32,591 nt of DNA. Source: Propionibacteriaceae bacterium (GTDB taxonomy: Bacteria > Actinomycetota > Actinomycetes > Propionibacteriales > Propionibacteriaceae). The stretch is taken from positions 1 through 32,591 of the forward strand of contig JADLEH010000406.1 of assembly GCA_020846255.1 (NCBI GenBank). The letters are read 5' to 3'. The translations under genes and the position numbers were made by a program. Positions 1-8,078 of this stretch are shown here, in pieces; the first letter of the stretch is position 1, and each line of letters begins with the position of its first letter. The notes beneath the pieces are model-generated. The model saw only the letters and a program-made list of their open reading frames with translations. It ran no database searches and was not told where the DNA came from.

Positions 1-224
1 CGAAGCCGGCCGCCGACCTCTACCTCGCCGCCTGCCGGCTGCTCGGCGCCGACCCGGGAGCCAGCATCGCCTTCGAGGACACCGAGACCGGGGTAGCCGC
101 AGCCCGGGCCGCCGGGATGCTGGTCGTGGGGGTGCCGACCCTCTCACCTGAGGGCTTCCCCGCCGACCTGGTGGTGTCGAGCCTCGCCGACCCCCGCCTG
201 CTCGCCTGGGCCCGCTCGCTCTAG
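1..224 (+). CDS. HAD-superfamily phosphatase, C-terminal fragment
   Basis: This is the last 73 codons of a gene that begins before the window; the reading frame starts at base 3 and ends at TAG 222-224. The peptide opens with KPAADLYL and contains FEDTETGVAAARAAGM followed by VVGVP. In beta-phosphoglucomutase-like HAD phosphatases the K-P lysine stabilises the phospho-aspartate intermediate, and the acidic ED pair binds magnesium. The family removes or transfers phosphate on small sugar phosphates and similar metabolites in the cytoplasm. The nucleophile DxD motif and cap domain lie outside the window, so substrate cannot be judged. Confidence 0.85.
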   Translation, partial: KPAADLYLAACRLLGADPGASIAFEDTETGVAAARAAGMLVVGVPTLSPEGFPADLVVSSLADPRLLAWARSL

Positions 225-304
225 CCGTCGCCACCTCCGGCCGGGCGGCCCCTTGCCCCCGGCTCCCGGCCTGTTGGCGGGTGGGAGCCGTGGAAACGGA
301 ATAG

Positions 305-330
305 TTAGCTTGGCTAATGAGATAGGCTAA
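305..330 (+). promoter_or_regulatory. Probable MarR operator and leaderless promoter
   Basis: A perfect dyad TTAGC-TTG-GCTAA lies at 305-317. A third half-site, GGCTAA at 325-330, repeats the right arm (GGCTAA, 312-317) 13 bp downstream. A -10-like TAGGCT (323-328) overlaps the third half-site and ends 7 nt before the marR ATG, so the mRNA may begin at or next to the start codon. MarR proteins usually repress their own operons from such dyads; autoregulation is inferred from position. Confidence 0.55.
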
Positions 331-335
331 GCATC

Positions 336-758
336 ATGACAACGGATGCCCTGCCCGACCTCGCCAGCGACCTGCGGATCGCCTGCCAGCGGATCAGTCG
401 GCGCGTCCGGTTCGAGTCCAGCTCGGAGCTTGCCCCGCACCTGGTGAGCGCGCTGGCGAACCTTCGCCACGGCCCGCTGACCCCGGGTGAGCTGGCCGAG
501 ATCGAACGGATCAGCGCCCCGAGCATGACCAAGACCATCAACTGCCTGGTGGAGCGCGGGCTGGTTTCCCGCGACGACCATCCCAGCGACGGGCGCTCCA
601 AGGTGCTCACGCTGACCGCCGACGGCGAGGCGGTGCTCGATCGCACCGCCCGCGCCCGCGATGACTGGATGGTTCGTCAGCTCCAGGGGCTCTCCGGAGA
701 GGAAATCGCCTTGCTGAACGACGCCACAGCCGTGCTGAACCGGGTGGTCGGGCGGTGA
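336..758 (+). CDS. MarR-family transcriptional regulator
   Basis: This 140-aa protein has the usual MarR length and layout. Helical dimerisation ends flank a winged helix (roughly residues 45-105), with a recognition-helix segment near APSMTKTINCLVERGLV and the wing motif RDDHPSDGRSKVLTLT that is typical of the family. MarR proteins are dimeric repressors released by small phenolic or drug-like ligands. The stop overlaps the GTG start of the MFS exporter (GTGA), so the two are translationally coupled and the exporter is the likely regulatory target. The start was chosen because ATG 336 lies 7 nt after a -10 element; there is no Shine-Dalgarno sequence. The ligand is unknown. Confidence 0.9.
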   Translation: MTTDALPDLASDLRIACQRISRRVRFESSSELAPHLVSALANLRHGPLTPGELAEIERISAPSMTKTINCLVERGLVSRDDHPSDGRSKVLTLTADGEAVLDRTARARDDWMVRQLQGLSGEEIALLNDATAVLNRVVGR

Positions 759-2041
759 GCGCTGCGACCCTGGAGCGGGTGCCTATGTTCTCCTCGATGG
801 GCATCCGCAACTACCGGCTCTTCTGGACCGGCGGCTTCGTCTCCAACATCGGTACCTGGATGGCCCGCGTCGCCCAGGACTGGCTGGTGCTCACCGTCCT
901 GACCAACAACTCCGCCGTCGCCCTCGGGATCGTCACCGGCCTGCAGTTCCTGCCGACGGCCCTGCTCGCCCCCTGGGCCGGCTCGATGGCCGACCGCTTC
1001 CCCAAGCGCAAGGTCCTGATCGCCACCCAGGCCGGGCTCGCCGTCACCGGCGCAGTCCTCGCCGTGCTCGTGCTGGGCGGGTGGGTCACGCTGTGGCAGG
1101 TCTACCTGCTGGCGACCCTGCAGGGCATCGCTGCCGCCTTCGACGGCCCGGCGCGGCAGGCTTTCGCGCCCGAGATGGTGCCCCAGCACCTGATCGCCAA
1201 CTCGGTCGGCCTGAACACCACGTCGTTCCACACCGCGCGGCTGATCGGCCCGGCCGTCGCCGGCCTGACCATCGCCTGGTGGGGGGTCGGTCCGGCCCTG
1301 ATGCTGAATGCGCTCAGCTTCCTCGCCGTGCTGGTCGCCCTCGCCCTGATGGATTCCAGCCAGCTCACCCCGGCGCCGGTCTCGGCGAAGCGGGGGTCGA
1401 TCCGGGAGGGCATCAGGTACGTGCGCAACCGGCCGGACATCCTGATCGTGATGTTCCTCGTGTTCATGCTCGGCACCTTCGGCCTGAACTTCCAGCTCAC
1501 GAACTCGTTGATGGCCACTGCTGTGTTCAAGGTCGGGCCGGAACAGTTCGGGCTGATGGGCTCCATCCTTGCGATCGGCTCGCTGAGCGCCGGGCTGCTG
1601 GCCGCCCGCCGCACCCAGATCCGGCTGCGGCTGATCCTGGCTGCGCTGGCCGGGTTCGCCCTGTGCATGGCGCTGCTGACCATCGCCGGGAACTACTACG
1701 TCTACGTCCTCATCCTGCTGCCCACCGGCCTGTTCGCCCTGACGGTGATGACGGCGGCCAACACCTCCGTCCAGATGGCCGTCGACCCGGCGATGCGGGG
1801 TCGGGTGATGGCCCTCTACATGGCGATCTTCCTCGGCGGCACCCCCATCGGTGCGCCGGTGATCGGCTGGATCGGCGATGCTTGGGGACCGCGCTGGACG
1901 ATCGCCATGGGTGCGGTTGCCTGTGGCCTCGCCGTCCTCGGCGCAGCGCTCTACGTGTTGCGGGACAACGGTTGGGACTGGCCCTGGCACCGCAGCGCGG
2001 ACCCCAACGGCGTCCTGGAAGTGCCGGACGAGGCCCGCTGA
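755..2041 (+). CDS. MFS transporter, drug/metabolite exporter type
   Basis: This 428-aa integral membrane protein has about 12 hydrophobic segments. It has the MFS motif-A loop MADRFPKRKV after the second segment and an EntS/MdtH-like N-terminus (FSSMGIRNYRLFWTGGFVSN, then GTWMARVAQDWLVL). Members of this group are proton-driven exporters of siderophores, macrolides or other small molecules from the cytoplasm. The GTG start overlaps the marR stop, which makes a two-gene operon and supports an inducible efflux role. A stem-loop at 2046-2071 follows the stop. Substrate cannot be read from sequence. Confidence 0.9.
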   Translation: MSAATLERVPMFSSMGIRNYRLFWTGGFVSNIGTWMARVAQDWLVLTVLTNNSAVALGIVTGLQFLPTALLAPWAGSMADRFPKRKVLIATQAGLAVTGAVLAVLVLGGWVTLWQVYLLATLQGIAAAFDGPARQAFAPEMVPQHLIANSVGLNTTSFHTARLIGPAVAGLTIAWWGVGPALMLNALSFLAVLVALALMDSSQLTPAPVSAKRGSIREGIRYVRNRPDILIVMFLVFMLGTFGLNFQLTNSLMATAVFKVGPEQFGLMGSILAIGSLSAGLLAARRTQIRLRLILAALAGFALCMALLTIAGNYYVYVLILLPTGLFALTVMTAANTSVQMAVDPAMRGRVMALYMAIFLGGTPIGAPVIGWIGDAWGPRWTIAMGAVACGLAVLGAALYVLRDNGWDWPWHRSADPNGVLEVPDEAR

Positions 2042-2045
2042 GCTC

Positions 2046-2071
2046 GAGGTCCCCGGTCGGCCCGGGACCTC
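2046..2071. terminator. Bidirectional terminator between convergent genes
   Basis: GAGGTCC...GG pairs with CC...GGGACCTC (about 10 bp with one bulged C) around the loop TCGGC. The hairpin sits in the 36-bp gap between the convergent MFS and acyl-CoA ligase stop codons. There is no clear T-tract, which is common in high-GC actinobacteria. Confidence 0.6.
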
Positions 2072-2077
2072 CTTGGC

Positions 2078-3763
2078 TCAGCCGTGGTCGGCGAGGAACT
2101 TCTCCCGGACTTCCTTGCGCAGCACCTTGCCGAGCATCGAGCGTGGCAGGTCGTTCAGCGACACGATCTGGCGGGGCACCTTGTAGCCGGCGAGCCGTTC
2201 GCGGCTGTAGTCGCGCAGGGCCGCCTCGTCCAGCCGCGCTCCCTGCCGGAGCGTGACCACGGCGGCGACGCTCTCGCCACCGGATGGTGCCGGCACCCCG
2301 ATCACCGCGGCGTCGGTGATGTCCGGGTGCCCGCGCAGCACGCCCTCCACCTCGGAGGGGGAGACGTTGAAGCCGCCGGTGATGATCAGTTCCTTGACCC
2401 GGTCGACGATGGTGGTGAACCCGTCGGCGTCGACCGTGACCAGGTCGCCGGTGCGCAGCCAGCCGCCCGGCAGCAGCGCCTTCTCGGTCTCCTCCGGGTT
2501 GTTCCAGTAGCCAGAGAACACCTGCGGTCCCTTGATCAGCAGCTCGCCCCGCTCACCGCTGCCGACCTCCCGGCCGGGATCAGCTGGGTCGACCACGCGC
2601 ATGTGGGTGCTCGGGAACGGGACCCCGATGGTGCCGGGCCGCCGGCTGGGATGGAACGGGTTGCCGAGGCAGACCGGTGAGGCCTCGGTCATGCCGTAGC
2701 CCTCTACCAGCAGGCCGCCGGAGACGCTCTCCCAGAGCTCCACGACCGCGTCCGGCAGGTTCATGGCCCCGGAGATGCAGTACTTGGCCGAGCGCAGGCT
2801 GACGCCGCGCTCCTTGGCCCGGTTGGCCGTTGCCTGGTAGATCGGCGGTACGGCGCAGTAGACCGTCGGCGGCGACTTCCTGGCCGCGTCCAGCACGAGG
2901 TCGACGTCGAAGGAGGGGAAGATCACCAGCCGCGCCTGCTTGAGGATGCCGTAGGTGAGGAACAGGGTCATGCCGAAGGCGTGGAACATCGGCAGGATCG
3001 CGTAGAAGACCTCCTTGCGGTACTGCGCCCCGTGCATCCAGGCCTCGCCCTGGCGGGCGTTGCTGAACAGGTTGAAGTGGCTGAGCATCGCGCCCTTGGG
3101 CACGCCGGTGGTGCCGGACGTGTACTGGATCACCGCCAGGTCGCGCACGCCCGGGCGGGGGTGGCCCGGGGCGATCGGCGGCGCGGCGAGGAACTGCTCC
3201 CAGCTGACGGTTCCCGGCGCCGGCTGGGTGAGCCGGTCCCGGGTGGCCCGAAGCTTGGGCACAGGTAGTTGCAGCGCGAGCCGTTTCAGGGTCGGGAAGG
3301 CCTTCAGCAGGTTGACGGAGATGATGCGCTCGAGGGCGAGGTCGTCGGGGAGGGCGCGGAGCTTGGCCACGGCGACGTCCCAGCAGATCGCGACCCGGGC
3401 GGCGTGGTCCTCGAACATGTGTCGCAGCTCACGCTCGGTGTAGAGCGGGTTGTGCTCTACCACCACGGCGCCGATTCGGAGCACAGCGTAGAAGGCGACC
3501 ACGTGCTGGGGGCAGTTCGGAAGCACAATGGCCACCCGGTCGCCGGCCTGCACCCCGAGCCGCCGAAGCCCTTCGGCAGCCCGGGCGATCTGGTCGCCGA
3601 GCTCGGCGTAGGTGGTCGTCCGGCCGAAGAACTCGGTGGCAACCGAGCTGCCGGCCTCGGCGACCGAGCGCTCGTACAGCGCGACCAGGGACTCCGTGGG
3701 CAGGTCGATCTCGTCCGGGACCCCCGGCTGGTAGTGCCTGGTCCAGGGAGTCTCAGTGTTCAC
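2078..3763 (-). CDS. Long-chain fatty-acid-CoA ligase (FadD-like, AMP-binding)
   Basis: This 561-aa member of the ANL adenylating superfamily activates a carboxylate with ATP to the acyl-AMP and then forms the CoA thioester, normally feeding fatty acids into beta-oxidation or lipid synthesis. The visible core motifs are YTSGTTGVPKGAML (ATP-binding loop), GYGMTEASPV (adenine pocket), TGDLVTVDADGF with VDRVKELIITGGFNVSPSEVE (hinge and mobile C-terminal domain), and the conserved lysine in SMLGKVLRKEV. Length matches bacterial FadD. The start is GTG 3763; the -10-like TAAGGT on the minus strand ends 6 nt before it, which suggests a leaderless mRNA. The gene stands alone. Chain-length preference is not readable, so fadD is not assigned as a symbol. 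Confidence 0.9.
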   Translation of the reverse strand: MNTETPWTRHYQPGVPDEIDLPTESLVALYERSVAEAGSSVATEFFGRTTTYAELGDQIARAAEGLRRLGVQAGDRVAIVLPNCPQHVVAFYAVLRIGAVVVEHNPLYTERELRHMFEDHAARVAICWDVAVAKLRALPDDLALERIISVNLLKAFPTLKRLALQLPVPKLRATRDRLTQPAPGTVSWEQFLAAPPIAPGHPRPGVRDLAVIQYTSGTTGVPKGAMLSHFNLFSNARQGEAWMHGAQYRKEVFYAILPMFHAFGMTLFLTYGILKQARLVIFPSFDVDLVLDAARKSPPTVYCAVPPIYQATANRAKERGVSLRSAKYCISGAMNLPDAVVELWESVSGGLLVEGYGMTEASPVCLGNPFHPSRRPGTIGVPFPSTHMRVVDPADPGREVGSGERGELLIKGPQVFSGYWNNPEETEKALLPGGWLRTGDLVTVDADGFTTIVDRVKELIITGGFNVSPSEVEGVLRGHPDITDAAVIGVPAPSGGESVAAVVTLRQGARLDEAALRDYSRERLAGYKVPRQIVSLNDLPRSMLGKVLRKEVREKFLADHG

Positions 3764-3837
3764 GTCCCGACCTTAGGGGAAGCCGACCCCCCGCCAGCGG
3801 GTTTTCCGGCCAACGCCGGAATCGTCATCAACCAGCC

Positions 3838-3870
3838 CCGCACAAACGGGGACAGTCCCCGTTCGTGCGG
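3838..3870. repeat. REP-like palindrome, copy 1
   Basis: The core AACGGGGAC-A-GTCCCCGTT (3845-3863) is a perfect 9-bp-arm palindrome. Pairing extends outwards through CCGCAC/GTGCGG to 3838-3870 with a single A/C mismatch. It lies in the divergent intergenic region between the acyl-CoA ligase and tag. Copy 2 follows 8 bp downstream. Similar GGGGAC-GTCCCC palindromes occur scattered in many bacterial genomes as REP-like elements. Confidence 0.7.
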
Positions 3871-3878
3871 ACTCCAGC

Positions 3879-3905
3879 ACACAAGGGGACTGTCCCCTTT
3901 CGTGT
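3879..3905. repeat. REP-like palindrome, copy 2
   Basis: The core AAGGGGAC-T-GTCCCCTT (3883-3899) is a perfect palindrome. Outer ACAC/GTGT arms pair across a 2-nt bulge. It shares the GGGGAC/GTCCCC centre with copy 1 but has a T rather than an A at the axis and a diverged flank. Together the two make a paired REP-like unit. Confidence 0.7.
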
Positions 3906-3965
3906 CGCGGCCGCGCGACGCAGCCGCCCGGACGGTCGCCGCCGGGCTGTGTCCGACACCGGTAC

Positions 3966-3988
3966 TAGCATGAGCGGGCGAGGGGAGG
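3966..3988 (+). promoter_or_regulatory. Candidate -10 and ribosome binding site of tag
   Basis: TAGCAT (3966-3971) fits a TANNNT -10 element, and AGGGGAGG (3981-3988) is a strong Shine-Dalgarno sequence ending 4 nt before ATG 3993. No convincing -35 is visible. Confidence 0.45.
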
Positions 3989-3992
3989 CGGG

Positions 3993-4562
3993 ATGGGCGA
4001 ACGTTGCGGCTGGAGCGGCACTGACCCGCTGTACGTCGCCTACCACGACGAGGAGTGGGGGGTGCCCGAGCATGACTCCCGGGCGCTCTACGAGAAGCTG
4101 ATCCTCGACGGCTTCCAGGCCGGCCTGTCCTGGTACACGATCCTGCGCAAGCGGGAGAACTTCCGTTCGGCCTTCGCCGGCTTCGATCCGGACGTGATCG
4201 CGGGGTGGGGCGAGGCCGAGGTCGAGAGGCTGCTCGCGGACGCCGGGATCGTGCGGCACCGGGGCAAGATCGAAGCAGCCATCACCAACGCCCGGGCCTG
4301 GCAGCGGATCGAAGCGGCTGACGGCTTCAGTGACTTCATCTGGAGCGCCTTCCCCGGCGCCCCGCAGCAGCACGCGTTCACCGAACTCGGCCAGATCCCG
4401 GCAACCAGCCCGGAAGGGGACGCCCTCTCCAAACGGCTGAAGCAGGCCGGTTTCCGGTTCTGCGGGCCGACGATCGTCTACGCCTTCGCCCAGGCCGTCG
4501 GCCTGGTCAACGACCACCTGACCAGCTGCCCCGAGTACGACCGCCGCGCAGCCCTGGCATGA
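3993..4562 (+). CDS. tag: DNA-3-methyladenine glycosylase I
   Basis: This 189-aa protein has the exact family length. The enzyme removes 3-methyladenine from alkylated DNA, the first step of base excision repair. The zinc-snap ligands are all present at near-canonical positions: C5 in ERCGW, H18 in VAYHDEEWG, and H175 and C179 in NDHLTSC. The substrate-pocket stretch LILDGFQAGLSW and the following LRKREN are also typical. A strong Shine-Dalgarno sequence sets the start. The stop overlaps the ATG of the downstream EamA transporter (ATGA), so the two are co-translated although no functional link is obvious. Confidence 0.97.
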   Translation: MGERCGWSGTDPLYVAYHDEEWGVPEHDSRALYEKLILDGFQAGLSWYTILRKRENFRSAFAGFDPDVIAGWGEAEVERLLADAGIVRHRGKIEAAITNARAWQRIEAADGFSDFIWSAFPGAPQQHAFTELGQIPATSPEGDALSKRLKQAGFRFCGPTIVYAFAQAVGLVNDHLTSCPEYDRRAALA

Positions 4563-5416
4563 AGCAGCTGCCCGCCTGGTTGAGTCCGGTCTGGCTCGTG
4601 CTCGGGTCGATCGTCACCGTGCAGGTCGGGGCCGCCTTCGCCAAGTCGCTGTTCGGCCTCGCCGATCCCACCGCTGTGGCCTGGCTGCGGATGGCGGTGG
4701 CTGCCCTCATCTTCTGGGTGGTCGCCCGGCCGCGGCTGCGCGGGCGGACCTGGCCCGAGTGGCGGGTGGTGATCGGCTACGGCATCACGCTGGCGACCAT
4801 GAACTGGGCGATCTACCAGTCGTTCGCCCGGATCCCGATCGGGCTCGCCGTCACCATCGAGTTCCTCGGCCCGCTGGGCATAGCCCTGTTCGGGTCGCGC
4901 CGCGCCCGGGACCTGCTCTGGGTCGGGCTCGCGGCCGCCGGCGTGGCGCTGCTCGGGGTCTTCCCGACCACCGTCGACTGGGTCGGGGTCGGGTTCGCCC
5001 TGCTGGCCGGCGCCGCCTGGGCCGGCTACATCCTGCTCTCCGGGCCGACGGGAGCCGCCTGGGAGGGTGTGACCGGAGTGACCGTCGGCAGCCTCGTCGG
5101 CGCCCTGGTGTTCCTCGTCCCCGGCCTGCTGGCCGGCGGGTCGGCCCTTTGGCAGCCCCGGGTGGCGCTGCTGGCCGTTGCCGTCGGCGTGCTGAGCTCG
5201 GTCATCCCGTACGGGCTGGAGATGATCGCCCGCCGCCGGATCCCGGCATCGGTGTTCGGCATCCTGATGAGCCTCGAACCCGCCGCGGCAGCCCTGGCGG
5301 GCCTGCTCCTGCTCGGCGAACAGCTCGGCTGGGTTGAGCTGGTGGCGATGGGCTGCGTGATCGTCGCCAGCGCCGGCTCGACCCGCGCACTTTCGACGGC
5401 ACCGGCCCCGAACTAG
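4559..5416 (+). CDS. EamA/RhtA-like amino-acid or metabolite exporter
   Basis: This 285-aa, ten-helix membrane protein contains two EamA repeats. The segments NWAIYQSFARIPIGLAV and EFLGPL in repeat 1, and SSVIPYGLEMIARRRIP and LEPAAAALAGLLLLGEQ in repeat 2, are characteristic of RhtA-type threonine/homoserine exporters and relatives. It probably exports a small hydrophilic metabolite across the cytoplasmic membrane. It is translationally coupled to tag and ends 9 bp from the convergent small gene. Substrate assignment is by family only. Confidence 0.88.
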   Translation: MKQLPAWLSPVWLVLGSIVTVQVGAAFAKSLFGLADPTAVAWLRMAVAALIFWVVARPRLRGRTWPEWRVVIGYGITLATMNWAIYQSFARIPIGLAVTIEFLGPLGIALFGSRRARDLLWVGLAAAGVALLGVFPTTVDWVGVGFALLAGAAWAGYILLSGPTGAAWEGVTGVTVGSLVGALVFLVPGLLAGGSALWQPRVALLAVAVGVLSSVIPYGLEMIARRRIPASVFGILMSLEPAAAALAGLLLLGEQLGWVELVAMGCVIVASAGSTRALSTAPAPN

Positions 5417-5425
5417 CCTCGGACC

Positions 5426-5752
5426 TCAGGCGGGTTCGGCCCGGAGCTCCCGACCGCCGCTGCCGACCTCGATCCGGGTGACCGCAACGGTGTCGTCGAG
5501 GATGGCCGGCAGGGCCGCACAATCGAGGGTGAAGGGCGGCTGCTGCCCGGTTCGCCGGGCGGTGCGGGTGACAATGTGGGTGATCTCCCCGGCCAGCTCG
5601 GACTCGACCATGGTGGCGATCGACGTCCACGCGCCGGAGTCACGTGCGGCGGCCCTCGCGATCTCGGTGAGCCGGACGGTCGCCAGCACGCCGGGGAAGC
5701 CGATCACCTGCTCCCGGCCCGATCGCAGGTCCTCGAGTTCGACAGTGATCAT
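5426..5752 (-). CDS. Hypothetical protein, 108 aa
   Basis: I do not recognise this family. The frame is G/C-biased at third positions like its neighbours, which supports real coding. The protein starts MITVELEDL and is soluble, acidic and without signal peptide or membrane segment. It contains an alpha-helical stretch (LTEIARAAARDSGAW, then IATMVESELAGEITHIV) followed by a predicted beta-rich end (LDDTVAVTRIEVGSGG). Its early residues resemble an antiparallel strand pair, as in small regulatory or accessory proteins, but no function can be given. ATG 5752 was preferred over GTG 5764 because AGGTGG lies 8 nt upstream. It converges on the EamA gene and lies downstream of the MscS gene on the same strand. 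Confidence 0.65.
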   Translation of the reverse strand: MITVELEDLRSGREQVIGFPGVLATVRLTEIARAAARDSGAWTSIATMVESELAGEITHIVTRTARRTGQQPPFTLDCAALPAILDDTVAVTRIEVGSGGRELRAEPA

Positions 5753-5862
5753 CGCGTCCACCACCTGGTGCCGTCGGTGCTGCTCCTACTGATCACGGTA
5801 GTCAGCACCGCACTGCTCCGCAGCGGTTCCGGCCAGCTCGGCAGGAATCCCCGGTCCCCGGG

Positions 5863-6747
5863 TCAGGTGGGCAGGATGCCCATCGGCGAGGGGCTGCGGA
5901 CGCCGGCCCTGGCGAGCGCCGTGAGGCTGCGCTCCAGCAGCGTCCGCTGCAGCCCCCAGTGCTGGTTGGGGGCGGTCTTCGCCATCATCCGGATGCTCAT
6001 CGTGTTGGCCGTCACGGCGTTCACGCCGGCGACGGCCGGCTTCTCCAGCAACACGTCGGCGTAGGCCGGGTCGGCGTCGATGGCTGCCGCCACCTCCTCG
6101 AGGATGGCGATCACCTTGCCGGCGTCCTCGTCGTAGGCCACCGGGACGTCGATGATCGCCGTCGACCAGCCCTGGCTCTGGTTGCCGAGCTTCAGGATCT
6201 CCCCGTTGCGGACGTACCAGACGGTGCCGGTGGCGTCCCTGACCTTGGTGACGCGCAACCCGACGTCCTCCACCGTGCCGCGGACCTCGCCGGTGTCGAT
6301 CAGGTCGCCGACCCCGTACTGGTCCTCCATGATCATGAAGATCCCGGAGAGGAAGTCCTTCACCAGGCTCTGTGCACCGAAGGCGAGGGCGATGCCGCCG
6401 ACGCCTGCCGAGGCGAGCAGCGGCCCGAGCGGGATCTCGAACACGGCCATCAGCGTGAGCACGAGGATGACCCCGACCACGATCGAGGTGAGGTTCCGCA
6501 GCAGCGCTGACACCGTGGAGATCCGCTGCTCGTAGCGCTCGTTGTCGGCCCCCGTGGCCATCGCCAGGATCCGCTGGGCCCGGGACTCGGGATGCTTGCG
6601 CTGCTGCTCGGCGCGATGGATGGCTGCCTGGGTGCCGAACTTGATGGCGCGCACGATCAGCCAGCGGCCGACCAGGGCGACGAGGACCACCACGGCGATG
6701 GCGATCGGGGTGTCGGGCCAGGTCCAGGGGATGGCGAGTGGGCTCAT
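5863..6747 (-). CDS. Small-conductance mechanosensitive channel (MscS family)
   Basis: This is a 294-aa membrane channel that opens under membrane tension and releases solutes during hypo-osmotic shock. One hydrophobic helix near residues 10-30 is followed by a charged linker, a second helix (VVGVILVLTLMAVF), and the pore helix with the MscS hallmark GVGGIALAFGAQSLVKDFLSG. After it come the beta domain (DQYGVGDLIDTGEVRGTVEDVGLRVT) and the alpha/beta C-terminal domain. ATG 6747 was chosen; an upstream in-frame ATG at 6807 would add 20 unrelated residues that do not resemble the family. The Shine-Dalgarno sequence is weak. It stands divergent from the flavin monooxygenase operon. Confidence 0.92.
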   Translation of the reverse strand: MSPLAIPWTWPDTPIAIAVVVLVALVGRWLIVRAIKFGTQAAIHRAEQQRKHPESRAQRILAMATGADNERYEQRISTVSALLRNLTSIVVGVILVLTLMAVFEIPLGPLLASAGVGGIALAFGAQSLVKDFLSGIFMIMEDQYGVGDLIDTGEVRGTVEDVGLRVTKVRDATGTVWYVRNGEILKLGNQSQGWSTAIIDVPVAYDEDAGKVIAILEEVAAAIDADPAYADVLLEKPAVAGVNAVTANTMSIRMMAKTAPNQHWGLQRTLLERSLTALARAGVRSPSPMGILPT

Positions 6748-6860
6748 GGGTCCATTCTGGCCGATGCCGGGCGAACCCCGGGGGAGCGTGGCGGCGAGAT
6801 TGGTCACCCCGGGCCGCTGCCCTACCGCCCGGGCCCGGAATAGCCTGAGGCAGGCAGGTG

Positions 6861-6885
6861 TTTCAAGGGTAGTTGAAAGTACAAC
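6861..6885 (+). promoter_or_regulatory. Overlapping dyads in the flavin monooxygenase promoter
   Basis: TTTCAA (6861-6866) and TTGAAA (6873-6878) form a perfect 6-6-6 dyad. GTTG (6872-6875) and CAAC (6882-6885) form a second dyad sharing the central arm. This looks like a stacked operator for a dimeric repressor, possibly a MarR-type protein, but no regulator gene is adjacent. The GGAG ribosome binding site (6891-6894) follows. Confidence 0.5.
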
Positions 6886-6899
6886 AATCTGGAGCAGAC

Positions 6900-8078
6900 A
6901 TGCAGCTGGGCATCTTCACCGTCGGCGACATCACCCCGGACCCGACGACCGGTCGCGTTCCCACCGAGCACGAACGGATCCTGGCTGCGGTCGAGATCGC
7001 CAGGAAGGCCGAGGAGATCGGCCTGGACGTCTTCGCGCTCGGCGAGCACCACAACCCGCCCTTCCACCCGAGCTCCCCGACCACGCTGCTGGGCTTCATC
7101 GCCGCCCAGACCTCGAAGCTGATCCTGTCCACGGCCACGACGCTGATCACCACCAACGACCCGGTGAAGATCGCCGAGGACTACTCGGTGCTCCAGCACG
7201 TCTCCGAGGGCCGGGTCGACCTGATGATGGGCCGCGGCAACACCGGCCCGGTCTACCCCTGGTTCGGCCGTGACATCCGGGACGGGATCGCGCTGGCCGT
7301 CGAGAACTACGCCCTGCTCCGCCGGCTCTGGCGGGAGGAGGTCGTGGACTGGGAGGGCAAGTTCCGCACCCCGCTGCAGGGCTTCACCCTCGCCCCGCGT
7401 CCCCTGGACGACGTGCCGCCGTTCGTCTGGCACGGCTCGATCCGCAGCCCGGAAATCGCCGAGCAGGCCGCCTACTACGGCGACGGCTTCTTCCACAACA
7501 ACATCTTCTGGAACCTCTCCCACACCAAGCGCATGGTGAACCTGTACCGCCGCCGCTTCGAGCACCACGGCCACGGCCCGGCGGACACCGCGATCGTCGG
7601 CCTCGGCGGGCAGTTCTTCATGCGTCGCAACAGCCAGGACGCGATCAACGAGTTCCGCCCCTACTTCGACGTTGCCCCGGTCTACGGCTACGGGCCGAGC
7701 CTGGAGGAGTTCATCGCGGAGACTCCGCTCACGGTCGGCTCTCCGCAGCAGGTCCTGGAACGCACCCTCTCCTTCACCGGCGAGGTCGGCCACTACCAGC
7801 GGCAACTCTTCCTGCTCGACCACGCCGGGCTGCCGCTGAAGACCGTGCTGGAGCAGCTCGACCTGCTCGGCGAGATCCTTCCCGACCTCCGCGCCGGCTA
7901 CGCCGAGGGCCGCCCTGCGCACATCCCGGACGCCCCGACGCACGCCTCCCTGCTGGCAGCGAAGTTGCGTTCCGGGCTTGAGGAGGCCCCTGGGGCCGAC
8001 GGCCCGGGGCAGGCGAAGCCGTCGCGGTTGGTCCTTGACACGGTGACCGGCCGCTCCCCGGAACCGAGCCGGCGATGA
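6900..8078 (+). CDS. LLM-class flavin-dependent oxidoreductase
   Basis: This 392-aa luciferase-like TIM-barrel monooxygenase uses reduced FMN and oxygen to oxidise an organic substrate. Family marks are the start MQLGIFTVGDI, the segment GLDVFALGEHHNPPF, the strand LSTATTLITTNDPVKIAEDYSVLQHVSEGRVDLMMGRG, and the later AAYYGDGFF. ATG 6900 is preferred over an upstream in-frame codon at 6873 because GGAG precedes it and because family members begin here. The stop overlaps the ATG of an NAD(P)H:FMN reductase (ATGA), the partner that would supply FMNH2, so the pair forms a two-component monooxygenase. The substrate is not known. The last 30 residues are low-complexity. Confidence 0.93.
   Translation: MQLGIFTVGDITPDPTTGRVPTEHERILAAVEIARKAEEIGLDVFALGEHHNPPFHPSSPTTLLGFIAAQTSKLILSTATTLITTNDPVKIAEDYSVLQHVSEGRVDLMMGRGNTGPVYPWFGRDIRDGIALAVENYALLRRLWREEVVDWEGKFRTPLQGFTLAPRPLDDVPPFVWHGSIRSPEIAEQAAYYGDGFFHNNIFWNLSHTKRMVNLYRRRFEHHGHGPADTAIVGLGGQFFMRRNSQDAINEFRPYFDVAPVYGYGPSLEEFIAETPLTVGSPQQVLERTLSFTGEVGHYQRQLFLLDHAGLPLKTVLEQLDLLGEILPDLRAGYAEGRPAHIPDAPTHASLLAAKLRSGLEEAPGADGPGQAKPSRLVLDTVTGRSPEPSRR

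Noticed and set aside
677-1990. Long 437-codon open frame on the minus strand
   Set aside because: It is antisense to the MFS exporter, and its product is His/Gly/Gln/Asp-rich without any motif, which is typical of a high-GC shadow frame.
3838-3905. REP-like palindromes as rho-independent terminators
   Set aside because: They lie upstream of both flanking divergent genes and have no T-tract suited to either.
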